DNA from: Conidiobolus incongruus B7586
Taxonomy: Eukaryota > Entomophthoromycota > Entomophthoromycetes > Entomophthorales > Conidiobolaceae
Direction of reading: 5' to 3'
NCBI GenBank assembly: GCA_000697335.1
Contig: JNEM01013624.1
Coordinates: 1-15,438, forward strand
Length of the DNA: 15,438 bases
Positions 8,670-15,438 of the stretch are shown in pieces. The notes beneath the pieces are model-generated. The model saw nothing but the letters and a program-made list of their open reading frames with translations. It did no database searches and was not told the DNA's origin. The translations under genes were made by a program, and so were the position numbers. Position 1 is the first letter of the stretch; the number at the start of each line of letters is the position of its first letter.

Positions 8670-9316
8670 CCATATTTCATATAAAAAAAATAATTATGTA
8701 AAATAATATAAAATAATATTTTTTTATATTATAAATTCATTTAATAAAATTATATTTATTAAATTTTTTTGTTTATTTTAAAATTTAAAATAATTTATTA
8801 AAATTTTTTAATCAATTTATTTAATAAAATAATTACTATATAAGTTTTTTATTTAAAAAATTCAATATTATTATATTTAACCCTAATATCTTTTGAATTT
8901 TGATTTTGGATTATTTACAATTTAAATATATATATTAATCAAATTTTTTTTATCATAATCAGGTTAGAATATTGTAATTTTGATATCTATTATTCATATA
9001 TATGATTTTAAATTTTTCATACTTTAATAAATATTATTAAATTAAATTTATTGGAATAATTTTTCTTAAAACCAATTCCTATTTTTTATACAAAAAATAA
9101 TAAATTAAATATTTTATTTAATAAAAGCTATAAGAACTGTCTCTTATACACATCTTAATTTCAATTTTATTTTAACTAGTTAGTAATTTGATTAATATAA
9201 TATAAGAATTATTATATTTCAATATATTATTTATAGATTAAGTATAAAATTTAAAAAAAATTATAAATTCAAATTTTATAGAAAAAATATAACTATATTT
9301 AAATAAATTTCATATT
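8670..9316. other. AT-rich spacer with no recognised gene or element
   Basis: This is about 650 bases between the M4 remnant and M3. I see no long open frame, no Tc1 or mariner landmark, and no clear repeat apart from short A and T runs. The one distinct feature is the 19-base Tn5-type sequence at 9137-9155. Because of that sequence, the two halves of this spacer may not be adjacent in the real genome. Confidence 0.6.
9137..9155. other. Tn5 mosaic-end (Nextera adapter core) sequence
   Basis: CTGTCTCTTATACACATCT at this position is, base for base, the 19-base mosaic end bound by hyperactive Tn5 transposase and used in Nextera-type sequencing libraries. With six C/G and a non-AT-biased order, it stands out sharply from its surroundings. 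It is present once, without the longer adapter tails and without the inverted second copy, and AT-rich sequence continues on both sides. A chance match of 19 bases is very unlikely. The natural reading is an untrimmed adapter or mate-pair junction left in the assembly, so it is not a biological element. Confidence 0.93.
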
Positions 9317-10156
9317 GTTTGTAATTTAAATAATATGAATTTTTTGCAATTGAAAAACAAAATAAACATTTTAATATATAAAGAGTATAACTAAATATAT
9401 ATTATAAAATTAATAATTCCTTTATTTCTGATAACTTTTTGCTATACTTTTGGCAAATATCTAACACCTAAATAATATTTCTATTTATTAAAGAATGAAA
9501 TTTGATATTTCACAAACCAATTAAATTTTTCTACAGAAATTTTCTTTATTATAAGCTGGTTTTTTAATAACCTAAAAAAATTATAATCACATGGGTTATA
9601 ATTTGAGGACAATATTAGATATAGTAATTCTTTGAAGTTATTTTTAATCAAAAAGTTTTTATAACTTTAGATTTATGTATATTGCAATTATCATGCAAAA
9701 TAATAGATCTTCTCAAATTATATATAGAATACCAATTAGAAATAATTTTATTTAAAAAAAATATAAAATTTACTATTAAATGATTTTCTGTGAGGAACTA
9801 AATAAATATAGCATAATATGCCATTATAATCCATTACAATAATTAATATTTGTTTAACAATAAAGTTCTTATTTAAAGGAATTTGTGAAGGGGGTTAGTT
9901 TAGCTTAATCCAACACCTTGATTTATGTTTTGGTAAAGGATTATACAAAAGAATACAAGATTCATCAATTGTAATAATTCACAGTAAAAGCCTTGGTTTC
10001 TAGTAATACTATAATAAGTTTTATATAACAATTGCTATTTTAGTTTTTTTTGAGCTTTAGTTAAATTATAAGGTACCTATTTTAATTTTTATTAATTAAT
10101 TTTAATTTTAACTTTAATATATATAAAATACTTATTTAATTAATATTAATATATTA
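9317..10156 (-). mobile_element. Mariner-like transposon M3, 3' part (split by M2)
   Basis: This is the 3' two thirds of a minus-strand mariner element. Its end 'gtttgtaatttaaataatatg' (from 9317) matches the M2 end at 10157, and the sequence follows M2 closely up to about 10150 ('aaatacttatttaattaata' against M2 'aaatacttgtgtgactaata'). The element then resumes at 11475 after M2. The two parts total 1310 bases, nearly the same as M2 (1318). The catalytic 'ILHDNC' stretch is legible near 9685-9710, and the stop position is 9410-9412. The third catalytic region is 'NPCDYN', with Asn in place of the Asp of 'SPD' but the catalytic Asp kept. Confidence 0.88.
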
Positions 10157-10186
10157 CTTTGTAATTTAAATAATGGGAATTTTTTG
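10157..10186. repeat. Mariner M2 terminal inverted repeat, 3' end
   Basis: This imperfect repeat of about 30 bases pairs with 11445-11474. Both copies contain AATGGGAA followed by a T run, and both carry AATT-type bases nearer the end. The outermost bases differ (CTTTGT here, CCATAG at the other end), as is common for mariners. Confidence 0.75.
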
Positions 10187-10247
10187 CAATTGAAAAAAAA
10201 TAAACATTTTAATATATACAAAGTGAAAATAAATATATAATATAAAA

Positions 10248-11282
10248 TTAATAATTTCCTTTATTTCTAATAACTTTTTGCCATACTTTTAGCAAAGATC
10301 TAACACCTATAAAACAGTTCTTTTTATTAAGAACTGAAATTTGATGTTTCACAAACCAATTATATTTTCCTGCAGAAATTTTCTTTCCTGCAAGCTGGTT
10401 TTTTAATTACCCAAAACAATTATAATCACATAGGTTATAATCTGGGGAATATACTGGATGTGGTAGTTCTTTCCAGTTATTTTTAATTAGAAAGTTTTTT
10501 ACAACTTTAGATTTATGTATTTTGCAATTATCATGCAAAATAATAGGTCTTCACAAATTATATTGAGAATACCAATTAGAAATAGTTTTATTTAAAAAAG
10601 AAATATAAAGTTTACTATTAATGGATTTTCCTTTAGGAACTAAATAAGAATAGCATATGCCATTATAATCCATTGCTACAATTAACATTCACTTATCAAT
10701 AAAGTGCTTATTTAAAGGAATTTGTGGAGGGGGTTGATTTGGTTTAATCCAACACCTTGATTTATGTTTTGGCAAAGGATTATACAAAGGAATCCAAGTT
10801 TCATCAATTGCAATAATTTGCTGTAAAAGCCTTGGTTTCTAGTTATACCTTAGTAAGTTTTGTTTAGCAATAGCTACTCTAGCTTTTTTTTGAGCTTTAG
10901 TTAAATTATAAGGAACCCATTTTACATTTTTATTAATTAATTTTAATTTAAACTTTAATATATATAAAATACTTGTGTGACTAATATTAAAGTGTCTTGA
11001 TAATTCTCTAGCTGAAATAAAAAGGTGCTTTTCAAATTAATTTTTTACTTTATTAATAATTAGAAGAGTGACAGTTGAAATTGGTCTTCCAGATTTTAGC
11101 AAGTTTTAGGTAGTTTCTCTCCTAGCCTTAAAGTAATTTACCCAGCAATAAATTGTTGATTTAGATAATGCTTCATTACCAAAAGCTGTTTGTAAATTTT
11201 AAATGATTTTAGAGGGTTTGTGGTTAAGTTTTACTGATACTAAAATAAAAGACTTTTGATGGTCACTATTTGGTTTAAGCAT
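10248..11282 (-). pseudogene. Mariner transposase (DD34D), one frame with about 7 stops
   Basis: This would be a DD34D mariner transposase of 344 residues (ATG 11280-11282, stop 10248-10250), the usual family length. One frame runs from end to end with no shift. Motifs in order: N-terminal helix-turn-helix, a 'KSGRP' linker (about residue 67), 'WVPYNL' (the family's WVPHEL), 'AIDETW' with the first catalytic Asp (about residue 156), 'LHDNCKIHKSK' with the second, 'LPHPVYSPDY' and 'CDYNCF' with the third, 34 residues after the second. Seven in-frame stops break it. Each can be explained by C-to-T or G-to-A change of a Gln, Arg or Trp codon; for example TGA at 10689-10691 is CAA in M3, which suggests an original CGA. 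All three catalytic Asp codons survive. Confidence 0.88.
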
Positions 11283-11336
11283 GATTAAATTAAACAACTA
11301 ATTTTAAAAAATTCATTTTTTAATCAAAAAAATTAT

Positions 11337-11362
11337 TATATATATATATATATATATATATA
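11337..11362. repeat. TA microsatellite in mariner 5' leader (M2)
   Basis: This is 26 bases of pure alternating TA between the M2 terminal repeat and its transposase start, the same length and place as in M1 (6731-6756). It offers a run of TA target sites inside the element. Confidence 0.8.
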
Positions 11363-11444
11363 ATTCAAAACTATTTATTTTCCTATTTGTTATGTATATA
11401 TTTGCTTATTTGAAACTAATAATATGTTTGAAAAATCAGAAATT

Positions 11445-11474
11445 AAAAAATTTCCCATTTCTTCAATTCTATGG
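11445..11474. repeat. Mariner M2 terminal inverted repeat, 5' end
   Basis: This is the inverted partner of 10157-10186. Copies of this end are also seen at 6621 (M1), 8669 (M4), 11944 (M3) and, weakly, 12014 (M5), which defines CCATAGAATT as the probable ancestral terminus. Confidence 0.75.
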
Positions 11475-11944
11475 TAATATCATAATAATTCTCTAACTAA
11501 AATAAAAAGGTACTTTTCAATATGTTTTTTTACTTTATTAATAATTAGAAAAGTAACAGTTGAAATTAATTTTCTAGATTTTAACTGGTTTTAGGTAATT
11601 TCTCTCTAAGCTTAAAATAATTTACCTAATGATAAATTGTTAATATAGATAATACTTCATTACCAAAAGCTGCTTATAAATTTAAAATGATTTTAGAGGG
11701 TTTATGGTTAAGTTTTATAGATATTAAAATAAAAGACTTTTGATTGTTATTATTTGGTTTAAGCAAGCTTAAATTAAATAATTAATTTTGAAAAATTATT
11801 TTTTTAATCAAAAAAGTTATTATATATATATTTTTTAAAGCTAACTATTTTCCTATTTTTTTGTAATATAAATTTTATTAGAAAATAATAATATATTTGA
11901 AAAAAACAGAAAATAAAAAATTTCTCATTTTTTTGATTTCATGG
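11475..11944 (-). mobile_element. Mariner-like transposon M3, 5' part (split by M2)
   Basis: This is the 5' third of M3, resuming directly after M2 with 'aattctctaactaaaataaaaagg' (M2: 'aattctctagctgaaataaaaagg'). It covers the N-terminal half of the transposase, including the DNA-binding region and the 'TLLIINKVK'-like segment (about 11530-11560). It then runs through a shortened TA run (about 11820-11832) to the terminus 'gatttcatgg' at 11944. The start codon position reads TTG (11760-11770 region) instead of ATG. More bases have shifted to A/T than in M2, as expected for the older host element. Confidence 0.85.
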
Positions 11945-12013
11945 AAATTTTTAAATAAATATATTAAAATTTATATATAAGAAAATAATTGATATAGTTT
12001 GATTAAATTATTA
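11945..12013. other. Short AT-rich spacer between M3 and M5
   Basis: These are 69 bases with no recognised feature. They end in 'tta' just before the M5 terminus. Confidence 0.4.
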
Positions 12014-13010
12014 ATATAGAAATTAAAGTATGGCAAATTATTTATTTTCTGTTCTTTCAAGTACATTATATATTTTGAAAGATATAATTAAATGTAAAAT
12101 ATATAGAAAAATAAATTTTTTCAAATTATTTAAATATTCAATTTTAATTATTTTTTTATTAAAATATTTTGATTTATAAATTGATATTTAAATTTAATTA
12201 TATTTGAATTAGATTATGACTATCCAAAGGCTTTTATTTCTATCTCTTCAAAACTTAATTATAAACCATTTACAATCATTTAAAACTTATTAATAGATTA
12301 TAAAGATGTTTTTATATATAAAATTAACATATTTCACTAGATTTGTAATTCTAATACTATTGGGAAACTATTTAAAATTTATCAAATTTTTAAAACCAAT
12401 TTCTTTTGTTATTATTTCATTTATTAATAGAGTAAAAAATATATCGAGAAATACCCTTTTATTTTTTTAAAGAATTATCAAAATAACTTAATATTAATTA
12501 TATAAGCAGTTTATATTTACCTAAGTTGAAAATTAAATCAATCAATAAAAATATTAACTGGATAATTTATAAATTAACAAAAATTAAAAAAACCTAAGTT
12601 GATATAATTAAATTACATTTATTAAGATATAACCCAAAAAAAAAGGTTTTTAGAATAAATACTTATAATTAATAAATTTTAAATTCTTTTGTATAATATT
12701 TTAATAAAATATAAATCAATATATTAAGTTAAATCTATCTTCTTTATAAATTCCAATGAACAAATTATTTAATAATATATGAATATTAATTATTATAATA
12801 AATTATAATTATATATAGTTTTTTTACTTAATACCTCAAAAAAATTATTTAATTCTAATTCAATATTAAATATTTAAATAAAATAATTTTTACATGGTAT
12901 TTTACATAAATTTAAGATAATTATTATTTTGTATTATAAATATAATAAACTTATGAAAATAAAGATATAAATGATTTTATATTTAAACAAATAAAACGAG
13001 TTATAATATT
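12014..13010 (+). mobile_element. Mariner-like transposon M5, 5' three quarters
   Basis: This is an old + strand mariner copy. The end 'atatagaaattaaagtatgg' (12014-12033) matches the ancestral CCATAGAATTGAAGAAATGG and is preceded by TA. 'tttcaagtacattatatattttgaa' and the leader follow. The coding part is recognisable from 12217 ('gactatccaaaggcttttat' against M2 'gaccatcaaaagtcttttat'). Later landmarks are 'aataaattataattatata' (about 12797), the region matching HDNCK near 12930-12960, and 'aaaataaagatataaatg' (about 12956-12973). It stops at the left end of E6, between the second and third catalytic positions. About 320 bases of the 3' part are missing here and may lie beyond the window. 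Indels and point changes are numerous. Confidence 0.7.
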
Positions 13011-13456
13011 CACAATAAATAATAAAAATTAGTTATAAAATCAAATTCACTTATATCTTTATTAAAATGAAATAAATTTATAATGAAATCAATTTAAATG
13101 AAATTATCAAAATCTATTATATTTATTAATAATATAAATCATTAAATGATAATATTTAGTATTGATTAATTAAAATATTAATTTTTTAATTTTATTTTAA
13201 ATAAGTTATAAATTTTTAGGTTTTTGGTGATAAAATAATTTAAAATTAATGTATCAATCTTTAACTTTTTGTAATTTTTTAAGTATATAGGATATAGAAT
13301 CAACTAACTTCTTACAAATAAATGAATTAATCTTGTCTTTTGCTTTTTAAACAAATTCTTAAAGCTAATTTAAATTTTATTTTGGGAAAAACTTTAACAA
13401 CTCTTTTTAATTAATTCTAAAGATTTTTTAATCAAAATTGAAAGATTAAAGTAATT
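13011..13456 (-). mobile_element. Tc1-like transposon E6, 3' terminal fragment
   Basis: This is the 3' end and last coding third of a minus-strand Tc1 copy. The outer end 'cacaataaataataaaaatt' (13011) and direct motif 'agttataaaatc' (13031-13042) are followed by the inner motif 'aagttataaatttttagg' (13203-13220). The C-terminal coding segment follows ('atagaatcaactaacttctta', 13291-13311, identical in meaning to E2's 'LVDSI' region). The match to E2 ends near 13456, where the LTR element begins. E6 apparently inserted into M5 and was then interrupted by the LTR element. Confidence 0.75.
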
Positions 13457-15438
13457 TGGTAAGAGACTAGTTCTCTAAACTCTTATTTATATCTTCAGAT
13501 AATTTAATTAACTATAAACTATATAATTAATTTATACTTTTTTAGCTAAATTAATTGTATAAATAGGATTAAATAATTTATTTAACTAAATTCCTCCTTT
13601 GTTTCTCAATTTATATTATTTCTTACTTTCACATTATTTCTAAAATTTAGACTATATTTTATTAAAATTATAAATTATTAATACTATCTAATATAAATCT
13701 TGATATATTAGTAACTTATTTTAGTTTAAAGTTTCATTAAATTTTGTTTATATTTATATATTATAGCTATATTATAATACCATATTTTATATTATAATAC
13801 TTTTATATTAATGTCATCTTTTATATTATATTAGTATTTTACTATTATACTTATATAGTACTAGTGATATCACTTTCAAAAACTATCAAAATTAATAATT
13901 ATTTGTATTAAATTTATTTTTTATTATTGTAAATCTTATTAATAATTTAATGCATTTAAATTTAATATTATACAAAATAATATTAATAAAAAATATACAC
14001 AAATATTACTTTAATAATAATGGTAATATAATTACTAAATGAATACAAGATTTTAATTCTTAAAAGCTTATTATACTCTAAGAGGTATATATTAAACAAT
14101 TTCTAGTTAAGAAAAATATAACTCAAAATGCTTAAATTTAACAAACTAGCTATTTCACTATTATTAACTTATTAAATAACTTATTTAATATTTTTAAAGG
14201 TAAATTAACTATTGATGATAATTTTAAAAACCTTTACAAACTTGAAAATTATTGTAAAAATATAAAAATTATTTTAATTTGATTTTTAATAAAGATTTAA
14301 AGAATATCTTCAAATTAGATATTTTTTTTAGAAAAAATTATTTATATTTGGTAGTTAATTTATCATAAATTTAATCTTAAAGTATCATTAGGGGGATAAC
14401 CTACTACAAGAATATAAACTTTTAAATAGTTGGAAAAAACCTTTGAAAAAAGATATTACGTAAAAAATAAAATGTAATTAATAATACAACAACTTTCCTA
14501 ATTTAAATAAACAACTTTTATAAGATAATTAATTAAGAATTTTAATGAGATATATTTAAATATATTAAATATCAGTGAAGAAAAAAAATATACATGTTAT
14601 TATAAATTTTTAATCCTCAAGTAAAACTTTAATCAGTTAGCAAAAAATATTTTAATAATATATCCTTTTCTAACATTTATGATATAGTAATTATAATTTA
14701 ATAATAACTTTTGTTTTATAATTAAATTGTTTTATATTAAGAATTAATTATTAAAACTTATATCAATCTACTTAAATCTTAAACAATAGATATTTCTATT
14801 TTAAAGCTCAATAAGAAAACTTTTAATAAAAAAGTTAAAGCTTATTTGAAAATAAATGAAAGTTGCTACTATTTTTGAAAAAATTTAAGTTAACTATAAA
14901 GTTGATGAATATCTTTTTAATAAAAAATATCTATTTAATTTTTAACAATATTAATTTACTAATTATAAATCAAACTTAAATAATATTAATATAACTTTAA
15001 AATTACTCTTTTATAATCAATTATCAGTTTTTAATCTATTTTACAAAAGTTTTAATAGAATAATAATTCTATAAATTAAATTATACATATTAGAGAGATT
15101 TAACTATTTAAACCATTAGAAATTAAAAATTTTCTAGTAATTAATTTATCCTATAATTCTTTACCTTTAACTATTATCTTATTGTTTATTTTAGCTAGAT
15201 ATTTTATTAATATACTTGTTAATATTTTAATTAACTTAGGTTTTTCTAGTTATATTATCCCTTATTTTATTATTTTATTATTATCTTTACCTTTTTCAAA
15301 AATTAGCTTAATAGTTAAATATGTTAATAATTTAATGGAATAAGCATTTAATACTATATTTGAATACTTAATACTATATCTTAACTATTCTTAATTTATT
15401 AAATTCCTAGTTAATAACATTAGTTATAATTTTATATT
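13457..15438 (+). mobile_element. Broken Ty3/gypsy-like LTR retrotransposon fossil, 5' part
   Basis: The Tc1 copy E6 ends abruptly at about 13456 and a different sequence follows. Its first few hundred bases look like a fungal-type LTR: a TG start at 13457, a TATAAATAG box at 13558-13566 and a pyrimidine-rich tract after it (about 13588-13640). Roughly 1.6 kb further in, the + strand shows a weak retroviral-type aspartic protease motif (about 15190-15260), and before it a Cys-rich patch that could be the end of gag (about 14850-14930). That order and spacing fit gag then protease of a Ty3/gypsy element. It is clearly broken, with numerous breaks, and is cut by the window end. It is younger than E6 and M5 because it lies inside them. 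The family call is tentative; an unrelated decayed sequence is possible. Confidence 0.42.

Larger units (their letters stand above)
10157..11474 (-). mobile_element. Mariner-like transposon M2, full length, youngest copy
   Basis: This is a complete mariner-like element of 1318 bases flanked by TA on both sides (10155-10156 and 11475-11476). The left end is 'ctttgtaatttaaataatgg' and the right end, read on the minus strand, is 'ccatagaattgaagaaatgg'; these form imperfect inverted repeats of about 30 bases sharing AATGGGAA. It sits inside M3, a copy of the same family in the same orientation: the flanks rejoin to a continuous mariner sequence to within about four bases. It is richer in G and C than anything else in the window, and its reading frame is undisturbed. 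Both point to a recent insertion. Confidence 0.93.

Noticed and set aside
9137-9155. A natural bacterial Tn5/IS50 insertion
   Set aside because: Only the synthetic 19-base mosaic end is present; there is no IS50 sequence, no second end and no 9-base duplication that I can see.
8670-9316. A gene in the spacer around the mosaic end
   Set aside because: Frames on both strands are short and of low complexity, with no motif.
10248-11282. A genetic code in which TAA/TAG mean Gln, since several stops fall at Gln positions and three (in or near 'SKII*NL', 'TT*N', 'YN*KP') recur between copies
   Set aside because: Stops also fall at Trp and probable Arg codons, and all three stop types occur at one Trp site. 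CAA/CAG are the preferred targets of C-to-T mutation, so repeated hits are expected. One such stop is still CAA in M1.
10157-11474. Pogo/Fot1-type element, the commoner Tc1/mariner group in fungi
   Set aside because: The transposase has WVPYNL, HDN and YSPDY...CDYN motifs with DD34D spacing and a length of 344, which are mariner features. No CENP-B-like domain or longer DDxD spacing is seen.
1-15438. Host protein-coding genes, tRNA or rRNA
   Set aside because: All legible protein similarity is to transposases or a retroelement. I saw no tRNA-like folds, rRNA blocks or other conserved coding stretches.

Overview
The window is a transposon graveyard with no host gene, rRNA, tRNA or CRISPR array that I can support. 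It is extremely AT-rich (sampled lines are about 10-30% G+C, most near 10-15%), and reading through it I found only four CpG dinucleotides. Conserved Gln, Arg and Trp codons of the transposases have become stops in the way expected from C-to-T and G-to-A change, in all copies and on both strands. This suggests a eukaryote with cytosine-directed mutation of repeats. A filamentous fungus with repeat-induced point mutation (RIP) and AT-isochores is my best guess, but an AT-rich methylating or otherwise AT-biased eukaryote is not excluded.

Layout, with my own labels: E = Tc1-like (DD34E), M = mariner-like (DD34D). E0 (1-1265, +, 5' end cut by the window); a Tc1 end remnant (1266-1414); E1 (1415-2973, -); a TA-rich spacer; E2 (3000-4569, -); a Tc1 5' remnant (4570-4667); E3 (4668-6236, +); E4 (6237-6620 and 7937-8540, +) split by mariner M1 (6621-7936, +); a mariner end remnant M4 (8541-8669, -); an unassigned spacer (8670-9316); mariner M3 (9317-10156 and 11475-11944, -) split by mariner M2 (10157-11474, -); a 69-base spacer; mariner M5 (12014-13010, +) cut by Tc1 copy E6 (13011-13456, -), which is in turn cut by a broken Ty3/gypsy-like LTR element (13457 to the window end).

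The two DNA transposon families have clean, repeatable structures. The Tc1-like elements are about 1.56-1.57 kb, start CACTA(A/G)CC next to a TA, have inverted ends of about 200 bases with an inner and outer copy of a short direct motif (IR/DR type), and encode a transposase with a QDN...E pair 34 residues apart. The mariner-like elements are about 1.31-1.32 kb, have imperfect ends of about 30 bases and encode a transposase of about 344 residues with HDN...D 34 residues apart. The nests give a relative order: M4 before E4 before M1; M3 before M2; M5 before E6 before the LTR element. Both DNA families were therefore active in overlapping periods. M2 is the best preserved copy.

A perfect 19-base match to the Tn5 transposase mosaic end used in Nextera libraries lies at 9137-9155. 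It is almost certainly a library artefact left in the assembly, so continuity of the window across that point should not be taken for granted.
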